64,000 bases of DNA from Natrialbaceae archaeon AArc-T1-2 (GTDB taxonomy: Archaea > Halobacteriota > Halobacteria > Halobacteriales > Natrialbaceae). The stretch lies in contig NZ_CP127174.1 in assembly GCF_030273315.1 (NCBI RefSeq), positions 2,046,001 through 2,110,000 on the forward strand, given 5' to 3'. The stretch's first letter is position 1. Each line of letters begins with the position of its first letter. A program made the translations under genes and the position numbers. This document shows, one piece after another, positions 27,097 to 38,391 of the stretch. Below the pieces are notes generated by a model that worked only from the letters and a program-made list of their open reading frames with translations, ran no database searches and was not told the origin of the DNA.

Positions 27097-27220
27097 GCGG
27101 CGAGTCCGACGTTTCGTTCTGAACCGTGTGGTCACGACGCGACCATCGTTTGGGATCTCGAATCGGAATCCACAGTCGGTCCGCCGTCGCGTTCTTTAGG
27201 CGGCAACACGGAGAACGGAT

Positions 27221-27886
27221 ATGCACGTCGTCGTCAACGCCGCGATGAGCGCGGACGGCAAACTCTCCTCGAAGCGCCGCGAACAGCTCGCGATCAGCGG
27301 ATCGGAGGACTTCGATCGCGTCGACCGACTGCGCGCCGACAGCGACGCCGTCGTCGTCGGCGTCGGCACCGTCCTCGCGGACGATCCACACCTCACACTC
27401 GACGATCCCGCCCGTCGAACGCGGCGACGGGAGGTCGGCGAGCCCGACCAGCCGGCTCGCGTCGTCGTCGACTCGAGAGCCCGGACGCCGGCCGACGCCC
27501 AGGTTCTCGACGACGCCGCGAGCACCTATCTGCTCGTCAGTGAGGCCGCACGCAGGAAGCGCCGGGCCGAACTCGCCCGCGACGGCCTCGAGTTCGTCAC
27601 CGCCGGCGAGGATCGCGTCGACCTCCCGCAGGCGTTCGCCGCCCTCGAGCGAGAGGGCCTCGAACGGCTCATGGTCGAAGGCGGCGGCGAACTCATCTTC
27701 TCGCTGTTCGAAGCCGGCCTCGTCGATCGGTGTTCGGTGTTCGTCGGGCCGATGATCATCGGTGGCAGCGAGGCACCCACCCTCGCCGACGGCGAGGGGT
27801 TCCTCGAGGAGTTTCCCGAACTCGAACTCGCTGGGCTCGAGCAACTCGACGACGGCGTCGTTCTCCACTGGGACATCGAAGCCTGA
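27221..27886 (+). CDS. arfC: 2,5-diamino-6-ribosylamino-4(3H)-pyrimidinone 5'-phosphate reductase
   Basis: A 221-residue NADPH-dependent reductase of the RibD C-terminal/DHFR-like fold, the archaeal second step to riboflavin and FO. Motifs are VVNAAMSADGKLSS at the N-terminus, DAVVVGVGTVLADDPHLT, RVVVDSRARTP, and LMVEGGGELIFSLFEAGLVD. Length is typical for archaeal ArfC, with no fused deaminase domain. CTTTAGG about 25 bases before the ATG may be a TATA box. It complements ribH elsewhere in the window. Confidence 0.92.
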   Translation: MHVVVNAAMSADGKLSSKRREQLAISGSEDFDRVDRLRADSDAVVVGVGTVLADDPHLTLDDPARRTRRREVGEPDQPARVVVDSRARTPADAQVLDDAASTYLLVSEAARRKRRAELARDGLEFVTAGEDRVDLPQAFAALEREGLERLMVEGGGELIFSLFEAGLVDRCSVFVGPMIIGGSEAPTLADGEGFLEEFPELELAGLEQLDDGVVLHWDIEA

Positions 27887-27938
27887 CGACCGATTCGGGA
27901 AGCGCGAAACCCGCGACGACAGTCGGTTCCTCCGCGTG

Positions 27939-28193
27939 TTACAGCTCGCCTTCGGCTTTCAGCCCCTCGATCACGTCGTCGACCAGCGAGTCGACGTCCT
28001 CGTAGGGAAACTCCTGGTGACTCGAGAGTCGCGTTCCGAGTTCCATCGCAGTCATACTCACGTCGCCGGATTCGAACGTCGTGCCTGGTCCGTCCGGCAG
28101 CGCCGGTACGAGGTCCATCTGGTTGGTGACGGGGTAATCTGCCCCCTCGAACGCCTCCGTGAGTTGTGTTCTCAGTTCTTCTTCGTCTGCCAT
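27939..28193 (-). CDS. MTH865-like family protein
   Basis: An 84-residue protein starting at MADEEELRTQ (ATG at 28193); an upstream in-frame ATG at 28214 is less likely. The pattern AFEGADYPV...MDLVPALPDGPGTTFESGDV...ELG...FPYEDVDSLVDDVIEGL matches the small helical MTH865 family of archaea. Function is unknown. It is convergent with arfC (52 bases) and divergent from the prenyl synthase gene. CTTAAC at about 28223-28228 on the minus strand could be a TATA box. Confidence 0.8.
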   Translation of the reverse strand: MADEEELRTQLTEAFEGADYPVTNQMDLVPALPDGPGTTFESGDVSMTAMELGTRLSSHQEFPYEDVDSLVDDVIEGLKAEGEL

Positions 28194-28307
28194 GTGCGTC
28201 CGTGGCATGGACACGGAGTTAAGGATTCTGGAACAACGGGAAACGTATTGTGAGTTCTCAGACGCGGAACTGAATCTTTTTCACCTCGCTGTGTCACCGT
28301 ATCGAGT

Positions 28308-29372
28308 ATGCGGGAGACGCTTGCCGAGTGGCGGCCGGCGATAGACGACGCGATCGCCGATCTCCTCCCACGGGAGATCGACGACGAGTACCTCGAGTCG
28401 TTTTTCGGCGAGCCGACCTACGAATACGATCCGGACGGAATCCAGCGCGTACTCGCCGATCCGATCTGGGACTTGCTCGATCGCGGCGGTAAACGGTGGC
28501 GGGCCGTGCTCTTTCTCGTCTTCGTCGAGGCCTTCGGCGAAGAGCCCGACGCGTACCTGCCGTACGCCTGTATTCCCGAAATCTTGCACAACGGGACGAT
28601 CATCGTCGACGACGTCGAAGACGAGGCGTCGATGCGCCGGGGCGAACCAGCGTTACACCACGAGTACGGCGAAGACGTCGCGCTCAACGCCGGCAACGCG
28701 ATGTATTTCCTGCCGCTGAAACTGCTCACGCACGGTCCCGGCGAGTTGTCTCCCGAGACGCGACTCGAGGCCTACGAGATGCTGACACACGAACTCAACC
28801 GGACCCACCTCGGACAGGGGATGGACATCTGCTGGCACAACGAACGCGAGGTGCGGATCGACCGCGAACAGTACCTGGAGATGTGTGCCTGCAAGACCGG
28901 CTGTTTAGGTCGGATCGTCGCCCGACTCGCGGCGATCATCACCGACCAGCCAGCCGAGATCGAAGAACACGTCGCCACGTACGCCGAGTTGACCGCCGTC
29001 GCCTTCCAGATCGGTGACGACATCCTCGACGTGGAGAACTCACTCGGCCGCGCCGGCGAGTTCGGCAAGGCCTTCGGCAACGACGTCCGCGAAGGAAAGA
29101 AGACGCTGCTCGTCATCCACGCCATCGAGGAGAGTCCGCCTGCCGAGGCCGAACGCCTCGAGGCGATCCTCGGCGCCGAAACCAATACCGACGAAGAGAT
29201 CCACGAGGCGCTCTCGATACTCGAGGAATCCGGCAGCATCGAGTACGCACGCGAACGGGCACTCGAACTCGCCGCCGAGGCGCGCGAGCACGTCCGGGAA
29301 GCCGACCTCGATCCCGAGACGACGAGACGACTCGAGGAGTTCACCGAGTTCGTCGTCGAACGCGAGGTCTGA
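28308..29372 (+). CDS. Isoprenyl diphosphate synthase (geranylgeranyl/farnesyl type)
   Basis: A 354-residue all-helical trans-prenyltransferase that elongates allylic diphosphates with isopentenyl diphosphate. The first Asp-rich motif is D101-DVED105 and the second is GDDILD (236-241); GGKRWR binds diphosphate. The residues before the first motif (HNGTIIV) are not bulky aromatics, consistent with C20 or a longer product; the chain length cannot be fixed. It could feed ether lipids or the menaquinone tail. Its TGA abuts the TGA of the next, opposing gene with no spacer. Confidence 0.87.
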   Translation: MRETLAEWRPAIDDAIADLLPREIDDEYLESFFGEPTYEYDPDGIQRVLADPIWDLLDRGGKRWRAVLFLVFVEAFGEEPDAYLPYACIPEILHNGTIIVDDVEDEASMRRGEPALHHEYGEDVALNAGNAMYFLPLKLLTHGPGELSPETRLEAYEMLTHELNRTHLGQGMDICWHNEREVRIDREQYLEMCACKTGCLGRIVARLAAIITDQPAEIEEHVATYAELTAVAFQIGDDILDVENSLGRAGEFGKAFGNDVREGKKTLLVIHAIEESPPAEAERLEAILGAETNTDEEIHEALSILEESGSIEYARERALELAAEAREHVREADLDPETTRRLEEFTEFVVEREV

Positions 29373-30386
29373 TCACGACCGTCGGAATCGTCCGAGCAGC
29401 TGGGTCAGCCGCGACGGCTTGGTCCACCGGCGGGCCAGAAGTAACGTACAATCGCTCCGTCGTGCGACCTGCTGGGCGATCGAACCGACGAGTCGGCGAC
29501 GAAGCGCACCGCCCCGTGTCGCTCCCATGGCGACGACGTCGTGGTGCTCGGCCTCGTCGACGATCGCCCCCACCACGTCCTCGTCGGTGAGTACGGTCCC
29601 ATCGACGCCAGCGACCGTCGGCTCCGCGACGCGTTCGTGGGACGGATCGTCCGCGTCTGCCACGTCGCCGCCGTCTACCCGCTCGTCAGTACCGGAGATG
29701 TCACTCGCTATCGCCGCGTTCGTCAGTTTCTCCGTGACCGTCCGGACGTTTTCGTGAGCCCGCGACCGATCCGCGTCGTCCGTCGCCACCGACAACACGA
29801 GCACGCGAGCGTCGTTTGCGACCGCGATCGCGTATCCGACCCGTGTAGCGAGTTCGGCGTGGGTACTGTCTGCGACCGGAACCAGCACGCTGTCGACGCC
29901 GTCTGCCGTCTCACCGATGCGCTCGACGAGCAGATCACACGGAGCCCGTTCGACGAGCGCGTCGACGGTCGTTCCCAGCACCGTCTCGGTCGGTCGCGTC
30001 GACTGGTGCCAGCCGACGAGCAGTTCGTCGGCGTCGACGTCGGTGACGGTCTCGAGAATCCCGTCGACGGCTCGTCGGGCGACGACCACCGAACCCGTGA
30101 CCTCGACGTCGGCGTCGTCGCCGATCTCGATCGCCCGATCGATGATCGCGCTGTGTTCGCTCGCGTACTCCCGGCGGATGGTCTCGTCGTCGAAGAGCCG
30201 AAACGGCGACTGGTACGGTTTGTCGACGACGCTGACGACGTGGATCGATCCGTTCCTGAGCGTCGCGAGATCTCGTGCCGTTCGCAACAGCTGGTCGACG
30301 GTCTCGGGGTTGCTCACCGCGACGAGCAGTCGGTACTCCTCGGCGTCTCGAACCCCGGTCTCGAGGACTGTCTCGACGTCAGCCAT
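29373..30386 (-). CDS. Tandem universal stress protein (two Usp domains)
   Basis: A 337-residue protein with two Usp folds (about 17-160 and 165-325). The first begins EYRLLVAVSNPETVDQLL; the second begins GVDSVLVPVADSTH. Each domain ends in a nucleotide-loop-like segment (HQSTRPTETVLGTTVDALV, and MGATRGGALRRRLVGSIAQQV). An acidic insert sits in the second domain (about 245-280). A basic C-terminal tail (RRWTKPSRLTQLLGRFRRS) is unusual for this acidic proteome and could touch a membrane or nucleic acid. The gene opposes the prenyl synthase stop-to-stop. Confidence 0.82.
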   Translation of the reverse strand: MADVETVLETGVRDAEEYRLLVAVSNPETVDQLLRTARDLATLRNGSIHVVSVVDKPYQSPFRLFDDETIRREYASEHSAIIDRAIEIGDDADVEVTGSVVVARRAVDGILETVTDVDADELLVGWHQSTRPTETVLGTTVDALVERAPCDLLVERIGETADGVDSVLVPVADSTHAELATRVGYAIAVANDARVLVLSVATDDADRSRAHENVRTVTEKLTNAAIASDISGTDERVDGGDVADADDPSHERVAEPTVAGVDGTVLTDEDVVGAIVDEAEHHDVVAMGATRGGALRRRLVGSIAQQVARRSDCTLLLARRWTKPSRLTQLLGRFRRS

Positions 30387-30500
30387 GTCTCAGTCTCCTT
30401 TAGCGATACCGTCCGGACATCGTTCGCCATCGTCCGGGGACGGCACGTCGATTGGATACTCGTAACGTAGTATCCAGCTGTGTTAAACCTTGGCGGAAAA

Positions 30501-32492
<1,992 letters not shown>

Positions 32493-32621
32493 CGCCAGCA
32501 TTGTTACTAACTCAGGATAAGTGTTCCCATAACCACCGCTCAGTATGCTGGTTTTTACCATATCACAACTGTTACTCTCGAGTTATATGTCGCCCGGAAA
32601 GGCGGGTAAGTCGACGATACC

Positions 32622-32635
32622 CGATATCGATATCG
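32622..32635. repeat. 14-bp palindrome between the mutase and acs genes
   Basis: CGATATCGATATCG is a perfect palindrome 130-143 bases upstream of the acs start. It could be a regulator site for acs, but it sits far from the TATA element and may be chance. Confidence 0.4.
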
Positions 32636-32692
32636 ACGGCCACCGGAGATGGTCGGTTAGTCCGTGATGTGGGTAATCGACGTATCCGCGGC

Positions 32693-34396
32693 TCACGCGA
32701 TCCCGATCCGTTCGCTGTAGGCGCCGTACTCCGCTTCGAAAACGCCCATGATCTCGCCCATCGTCGCGTAGGCCTTGACGGCGTCGACGACGTAGGGCAT
32801 CGTGTTCTCGTCGCGGTCGATCGCCCCGCACAGATCTTCGAGAGCCGCTTCGACGTCATCGTCGTCGCGGTCGGCTTTCACGCGCTCTAGACGCTCGAGT
32901 TGGTGTTCCGTAGTCGTCTCCTCGTCGACCTGAAGGATGTCGGGGCTCGTATCTTCCTCGATCGTGTACTCGTTGACGCCGACGACGACCTCCTCGTCGC
33001 GTTCGACCCGTTCCTGGTACTCGTAGGAAGCCTCCTGGATCTCCCGGAGGAAGTAGCCCTCGTCGATCCCAGCGAGGACGCCGTCGCGCACCGACCCGTC
33101 GCCCATGTCACGGATCTCCTCGATGTAGGTCATCGTCCGCTCTTCGATCTCGTCGGTGAGTGCTTCCACTGCGAACGAGCCGCCGAGGGGATCGACGATG
33201 TCTGCGGCACCCGACTCCTCGGCGATGATCTGCTGGGTGCGAAGCGCCACGCGGACGGCCTTCTCGCCCGGCAACGCGAGCGCCTCGTCGAAGCTGTTGG
33301 TGTGTACGCTCTGGGTGCCGCCGAGGACGCCCGCGAGGGCCTGGACCGTCACCCGGGCGACGTTGTTGAGCGGCTGCTGGGCCGTCAGCGACTGGCCGGC
33401 GGTCTGGGTGTGAAACTTCAGTCGTTTGGATTCAGCTCGCTGGGCGTCGTACCACTCGTCCATTACGCGGGCGTAGATGCGCCGGGCGGCACGGAACTTC
33501 GCGATCTCTTCGAAAAAGGAGTTGTGACAGTTAAAGAAAAATGACAGCCGGGGAGCGAACGCGTCGACCTCGAGGCCGCGATCTATCGCATCTTCGACGT
33601 AGCCGAAGCCGTCGGCGAGGGTAAATGCGAGTTCCTGAACCGCCGTCGAGCCGGCCTCGCGGATGTGGTAGCCGGAGACAGAAACCGGATGGAACGTTGG
33701 CGTTTCCTCGGTGCTGAACTCGACGACGTCGGTGACGAGTTTCAGCGAGGGTTCTGGCGGGATGACCCACTCTTTCTGTGCGATGAACTCCTTGAACATG
33801 TCGTTCTGGAGGGTTCCCCGAATCTCCTCGCGCGGGACGCCTTGCTGGTCGGCCAGGGCGACGTACATCGCGTAGATCACCGGCGCAGAGGGGTTGATCG
33901 TAAACGAGGTCGAGACCTCCCCGAGGTCGATCCCGTCGAAGAGAATCTCCATATCCCGAAGCGTGTCGACGGCGACGCCCTCCTTGCCGACTTCGCCCTC
34001 GCTCATCGGATCGTCCGAGTCGAGTCCCATCAACGACGGCATGTCAAAGGCCGTCGACAATCCCGTCTGGCCCTGTTCGATCAGGTAGTGAAACCGGTCG
34101 TTGGTCTCCTCTGCCGTCCCAAAGCCGGCGAACTGGCGCATCGTCCACGTCCGCCCCCGGTACATCGTCGGGTACGGTCCGCGGGTGTAGGGTTCCTCGC
34201 CCGGAAATCCGAGATCCTCGAGGTAATCGAGGTCGGCGACGTCTGTGGGCGTATAGAGGCGGTCGACCTCGAGGTTCGAGACGGTCGCGAACCGGTCCTG
34301 GCGCTCCCCGTGGGTCTCGAGGACGGACTCGAGCGTCCGCTCTTCCCACTCACTTCGCGCGCCGCGGATGTCCCGAAGCTCCTCGTCGTCGTACAT
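32693..34396 (-). CDS. Methylmalonyl-CoA mutase large (catalytic) subunit
   Basis: A 567-residue TIM-barrel subunit starting at the ATG at 34396 (MYDDEELRDI). It interconverts methylmalonyl-CoA and succinyl-CoA with adenosylcobalamin. Motifs include PYTRGPYPTMYRGRTWTMRQ, NDMFKEFIAQ, and LSFFFNCHNSFFEEIAKFRA. The B12-binding domain is absent, as expected for archaeal split mutases; that subunit would be encoded elsewhere. CCCTTAAT 25-32 bases before the start is a good TATA element. It likely serves propionyl-CoA/odd-chain metabolism. Confidence 0.92.
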   Translation of the reverse strand: MYDDEELRDIRGARSEWEERTLESVLETHGERQDRFATVSNLEVDRLYTPTDVADLDYLEDLGFPGEEPYTRGPYPTMYRGRTWTMRQFAGFGTAEETNDRFHYLIEQGQTGLSTAFDMPSLMGLDSDDPMSEGEVGKEGVAVDTLRDMEILFDGIDLGEVSTSFTINPSAPVIYAMYVALADQQGVPREEIRGTLQNDMFKEFIAQKEWVIPPEPSLKLVTDVVEFSTEETPTFHPVSVSGYHIREAGSTAVQELAFTLADGFGYVEDAIDRGLEVDAFAPRLSFFFNCHNSFFEEIAKFRAARRIYARVMDEWYDAQRAESKRLKFHTQTAGQSLTAQQPLNNVARVTVQALAGVLGGTQSVHTNSFDEALALPGEKAVRVALRTQQIIAEESGAADIVDPLGGSFAVEALTDEIEERTMTYIEEIRDMGDGSVRDGVLAGIDEGYFLREIQEASYEYQERVERDEEVVVGVNEYTIEEDTSPDILQVDEETTTEHQLERLERVKADRDDDDVEAALEDLCGAIDRDENTMPYVVDAVKAYATMGEIMGVFEAEYGAYSERIGIA

Positions 34397-34420
34397 GGCC
34401 GATCCTTCGCCGGAGAGATC

Positions 34421-34428
34421 ATTAAGGG
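34421..34428 (-). promoter_or_regulatory. TATA box of the methylmalonyl-CoA mutase gene
   Basis: CCCTTAAT on the minus strand is 25-32 bases before the chosen ATG at 34396, supporting that start over the longer open frame. Confidence 0.45.
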
Positions 34429-34508
34429 TTTGGTACAAGCTAGCACGAGACATGGAGTACCGGCGTAGCCGTCATCGGGTGTCTTCGAATGACCTACAGC
34501 GATCCGTA

Positions 34509-36956
34509 TCACTCCTCGGGGAACAGCTCACGCGAGGAGTTCGCCACGACGAGTAAGCTGCTCGAGACCATCGCGATCGCCGCAAACAGCGGGTTCAACA
34601 GGCCGGTGATCGCGAGCGGGATCGCGACGCCGTTGTAGAAGAAGGCCCAGCCGATGTTCTGTTTGACGCGCCTGCCGGCGGCCTCGGAGAGTTCGAAGAT
34701 CGTCTCGATCGTCTCGAGGTCGTCGTCGACGATGGCGACGTCGGCGGCGTCGGCGGCAAGCGCCGTACCGCTGCCCATCGCGATGCCCAGATCCGCCCGT
34801 GCGAGCGCGGGGGCGTCGTTGGTTCCGTCGCCGACCATGACGGTGCCGCCCGTCGCGCCGAAGCGGGCGACCGTCTCGGCCTTTCCTTCCGGCGGGACGT
34901 CGGCGAAAACGTGATCGACGCCGGGGTGATCCTCGAAGAACGCGGCCGCCCGCTGGTCGTCGCCGGTGAGCAAGACGACCTCGAGGTTGCGGTCGGCGAA
35001 GCGGTCGATCGCCTCCGACCACCCCTCGCGGGGCTCGTCGCCGACGACTACGACGCCTTCTGCGGTTCCATCACGGCCGACGACGACTGGAATCCGTCCG
35101 AAGCCGCGGTTCTCGTCGACGTCGACCACGATCTCGTCCGGGAGCGTCCAGCCCCGCTCGTCGAACAGGTCGGGGTGGCCGACCAGCACTTCGGTGCCGT
35201 CGACGACGCCGCCGACGCCGTTTGCGTGGCTCCGGAACTCGGAGACCCGCCTGTCGGATGTGTCGTCCTCGTCGTCGGTGGCCGAATTGATCACGCCGCC
35301 GTCAGCCCGGGCGTCGTCGTTTCCGGCGAACTCCGCTGCGATCGCCGTCGCGATCGGGTGAGAAGAGCGACGCTCGAGCAACGCCGCCTGCTCGAACAGC
35401 GCCGTCGGCCCGCTCGCGTCGGCGACGGTCATCTCGCCGGTCGTGATCGTCCCCGTCTTGTCGAGGATGACGGTGTCGACTTCGCGAAGTCGTTCGAAGA
35501 CCGTCTCGTCGAAGACGACGATGCCGCGTTCGAGCGATTCGCGGACGCCCGAGGCGATCGCAAGCGGCGTCGCCAGTCCGACCGAACAGGGACAGGAGAC
35601 GATCAACACGGTCAGACCCACCAGTAAGGCGGTGCCGACGTCGCCGCCTAACAGCAGGTACAGCAGGGTGACGACGGTTGCAAGCGTCAAGACGAGTGGA
35701 ACGAAGATCGTCGCGAGCTTGTCCGCGAGCTGTTGGATGCCGTGGTTCGAACTCTGGAGGTTCCAGACGAGGTCGGTGATGCGCTCGAGGCTGCTGCCTG
35801 CGTCCTCGCCGACTGCGACGACGAGCGAGCCGTCCTGGACGACGGCCCCGCCGATCACCTCGTCGTCCGGCTGTTTGCTCACTGGCAGCGATTCGCCGGT
35901 GACGACCGCCTCGTCGACCGTGGCCTCGCCGTCCGCGACGACGCCGTCGACCGGGATCCGTTCGCCGTCCCGGACGAGCACCTCGTCGCCGGCTGCGAGG
36001 TCGTCGACGTCGACGGTTTCGGTCGAGCCGTCCGGCGCGTACAGCCGGGCCTCCTCGACCCGCGAGGCGGTGAGATCCGAGAGTCGCTCCATCGCCTCTC
36101 GCTTGACTGTGCTCTTGTAGTAGTTGCCGACCGTGACGACGACGACGATCGCGACGGAGACGTCGAAGTAGATGTGGGTGCCGCCGACGAGGATCACGAC
36201 GATGCTGTAGGCGTACGCCGACAGCGCCGCGATCGAGATGAGCAGGTCCATGTTCGGGGATCTCGTCCGGAGGCTGACGTACGCCCCTTTCAGGATCGGC
36301 CCGCCCGTGATCAACAACACGAGCGTCGTCGGGACGGCGATGACGAGGAAGTAGTAGTTCCCCGACGGGCTGGCGAGTGACTCCGAGAGAAACTGCGCCG
36401 TCCGCTCGTCGTAGAACAGCCCGCCGAAGTACGTCGGATAGATGACCGTGAGATACTGAAACATCACCACCATCCCGAAGAGGATGCCGGCGATGATCCG
36501 CCCGAGAGTGCGGTTTTCGGATCGCTGCTCCGCGAGCGGATCGTCGCGGTGGTACGCCCGATATCCCAGTCCGCTTAGCTCCTCGAGGAGGTCGGCCTCG
36601 TCGACTTCGTCAGGATCGTGATCGACGCGAACGGTGTCGGTGATGTAACTCGCCTGCGCCTGTGCAACGCCGTCGCCATCCGCGGCCGACTCGATGAACA
36701 CTTCACAGCTTGGACAGTGCATTCCGTCGACGCGTAGAAACGTCGTCTCACAGCCGTCGGGTCTCTCGACGCCGGTCTCCTCGAGGGCGTCGCTCGCTTC
36801 CTCGAGGGAGACGTCGTCGGCGTCGACGCCGTCTCGCTCGGCGAGCGTGTCGTACACCTCCCGACAGCCAGTACAGCAGAACCGATCGCCGTCGTCGTTC
36901 TCGACGGCCCGCGCAGAGAGCGGCAGCTCACAGAGCGTACAGCCGTCGTCGCTCAT
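34509..36956 (-). CDS. P1B-type copper-translocating ATPase (CcoI/FixI-like, with N-terminal Cys domain)
   Basis: An 815-residue membrane ATPase. The order is: an N-terminal cysteine cluster (C6, C9, C27, C28, C31) of the PF12156 type found in CcoI/FixI; an HMA domain with MHCPSCE (C81, C84); eight predicted helices; the TGES loop (353-356); the transmembrane C455-P-C457 motif; phosphorylation site D499-KTGT; SSHPIA; and GDGTNDAPAL. The CPC motif points to Cu(I) export. The N-terminal domain is typical of pumps that supply copper to haem-copper oxidases or other extracytoplasmic cuproproteins. It lies 146 bases from a DoxX gene on the same strand. Confidence 0.88.
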   Translation of the reverse strand: MSDDGCTLCELPLSARAVENDDGDRFCCTGCREVYDTLAERDGVDADDVSLEEASDALEETGVERPDGCETTFLRVDGMHCPSCEVFIESAADGDGVAQAQASYITDTVRVDHDPDEVDEADLLEELSGLGYRAYHRDDPLAEQRSENRTLGRIIAGILFGMVVMFQYLTVIYPTYFGGLFYDERTAQFLSESLASPSGNYYFLVIAVPTTLVLLITGGPILKGAYVSLRTRSPNMDLLISIAALSAYAYSIVVILVGGTHIYFDVSVAIVVVVTVGNYYKSTVKREAMERLSDLTASRVEEARLYAPDGSTETVDVDDLAAGDEVLVRDGERIPVDGVVADGEATVDEAVVTGESLPVSKQPDDEVIGGAVVQDGSLVVAVGEDAGSSLERITDLVWNLQSSNHGIQQLADKLATIFVPLVLTLATVVTLLYLLLGGDVGTALLVGLTVLIVSCPCSVGLATPLAIASGVRESLERGIVVFDETVFERLREVDTVILDKTGTITTGEMTVADASGPTALFEQAALLERRSSHPIATAIAAEFAGNDDARADGGVINSATDDEDDTSDRRVSEFRSHANGVGGVVDGTEVLVGHPDLFDERGWTLPDEIVVDVDENRGFGRIPVVVGRDGTAEGVVVVGDEPREGWSEAIDRFADRNLEVVLLTGDDQRAAAFFEDHPGVDHVFADVPPEGKAETVARFGATGGTVMVGDGTNDAPALARADLGIAMGSGTALAADAADVAIVDDDLETIETIFELSEAAGRRVKQNIGWAFFYNGVAIPLAITGLLNPLFAAIAMVSSSLLVVANSSRELFPEE

Positions 36957-37102
36957 GGGCGGTTGACACGCGACTGCTGGCGGTCAGGCCGTCGGTACAC
37001 CTCAGCGGACACGGGTTCGTTTGAGCCGGAGGGTTCCGAGTACGATAAACGTCACGCTGGCGGCCGCGACGGCATCCGGCGACTTTGGTCACGCACACGC
37101 GG

Positions 37103-37570
37103 TTATTCATTTCTGACAGTGCCACCGATCACGAGCCCAGCGCCGATGATGACGAGGTTCTTGATGATGTACTGCCCCTCGACCGTGAGAGCGTACGGAA
37201 ACGTAACGTATACCACGTCGGGAAGGAGGACGAGCGGCAAGAACGTGCCCGGGAGTTGCATAAACAGCAGGAACACCCCGACTCGGGTGAGCGGTCGGTA
37301 CAACAGACACAGTCCGATCAGCACCTCCCAGACACCGAGGATAGGGACGAACAGGTCCGGTGGAACCAGGTATACGGTCGCCGCGACGAGGTCAGCAGCT
37401 GGTGAGACGGCGAACACCTTGAGCGCGCCGAACCAGATGAACACGACGGCGACCGCCGCTCGTAACGTCGGGATTCCCCACCGTTCCATCCACGTCGCGA
37501 TCGTCGTATCGGCCTTCTCGAAGTGCTGCTGGTATCGTTTCACGTGTTTCGAGACGAGTTCAGACGCCAT
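37103..37570 (-). CDS. DoxX family membrane protein
   Basis: A 155-residue protein with four predicted transmembrane helices after a charged N-terminus. The segments RAAVAVVFIWFGALKVF, GVWEVLIGLCLLYRP and GQYIIKNLVIIGAGLVIGG fit the DoxX/YkgB-like pattern. Family members associate with terminal oxidases or redox systems, but function is not established. It precedes the copper ATPase on the same strand, so joint expression is possible. Confidence 0.75.
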   Translation of the reverse strand: MASELVSKHVKRYQQHFEKADTTIATWMERWGIPTLRAAVAVVFIWFGALKVFAVSPAADLVAATVYLVPPDLFVPILGVWEVLIGLCLLYRPLTRVGVFLLFMQLPGTFLPLVLLPDVVYVTFPYALTVEGQYIIKNLVIIGAGLVIGGTVRNE

Positions 37571-37643
37571 GCGGATCGTACGGTATCGTGTGAGTCGTGA
37601 GTGAAAGTTCTACGGGCCGACGACTCGAGGACGACCGCTCGCG

Positions 37644-38384
37644 TCAGGGATGCGGTCGGTCGCGTCGCGGCTCGATGCCGAACCGGTCGTCGTCCCAGGC
37701 GACGTTCACGAGGTTTCGCGGCGTGTCGCGGAGTCCACCCCGGCTTGCAATCTCGAACGTCCGGTTTCGCGCCTCCGGCGTAAACGGTGCAGCCGCCATC
37801 ACGCGTGCGACGTCGGCTCGTGGAATCGTGCCGTACAGCGTATCGCCACCCTCGCCGACGAGAACGTCGCCGCGTGGCGGCTCGTTGGTCAGCTTGCCGG
37901 GACGGACGATCGTGTATCCGAGACCGGATCGACGAATCGCCGTCTCGGCGTCTTCTTTCGCCCGGAGCGTCGCCCGGATGAGCAGACGACCGGGACGGGG
38001 GAGCCGTTCCCGCGAACTTCCGACGCCGATTGCGCTCTCGTAGACGACGTGATCGACGTCCGCCCCGACGGCGGCCGTCACGAGGTTTGTCACGCCGGTT
38101 CGATCGACGAGTTTCCCGCCGAGTACGTGACGCGGTCCGGGCGGCGTCCCGAGTGCACACAGGACGACGTCACAGCCCTTGACGGCCCGGACGGCGTCGG
38201 CAGGCTCGAAGAAATCGACCACGACGACCTCGTCGGCTCCGAGTCGCTCGAGCGCGTCGGTTCGCGTTCGTGACCGGGTCGTCGCCCTGACTGTCAGCTC
38301 CGACGGCCCCAGGACGGTAAGTAACTCCCGGCCAGTGTCGCCGCTGGCTCCCGCAACCAGCACCCGGTCGCTGGCTGTTGACAT
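37644..38384 (-). CDS. NAD(P)-binding NmrA-like / atypical SDR protein
   Basis: A 246-residue Rossmann-fold protein. The nucleotide motif GASGDTG (13-19) is followed by VRATTRSRTRTDAL, in which basic residues after the second strand suggest NADP preference. GCDVVLCALGT and YTIVRPGKLTNEP match the SDR_a5/NmrA-like group. It lacks the classical YxxxK catalytic pair in clear form, so it may be a redox sensor or reductase. Its promoter contains a strong palindrome overlapping the TATA box. Confidence 0.8.
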   Translation of the reverse strand: MSTASDRVLVAGASGDTGRELLTVLGPSELTVRATTRSRTRTDALERLGADEVVVVDFFEPADAVRAVKGCDVVLCALGTPPGPRHVLGGKLVDRTGVTNLVTAAVGADVDHVVYESAIGVGSSRERLPRPGRLLIRATLRAKEDAETAIRRSGLGYTIVRPGKLTNEPPRGDVLVGEGGDTLYGTIPRADVARVMAAAPFTPEARNRTFEIASRGGLRDTPRNLVNVAWDDDRFGIEPRRDRPHP

Positions 38385-38391
38385 ACGTCAC

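Noticed and set aside
32622-32635. Palindrome CGATATCGATATCG as an acs operator
   Set aside because: It is too far upstream of the acs TATA box and could equally belong to the 3' side of another transcript; kept only as a repeat.
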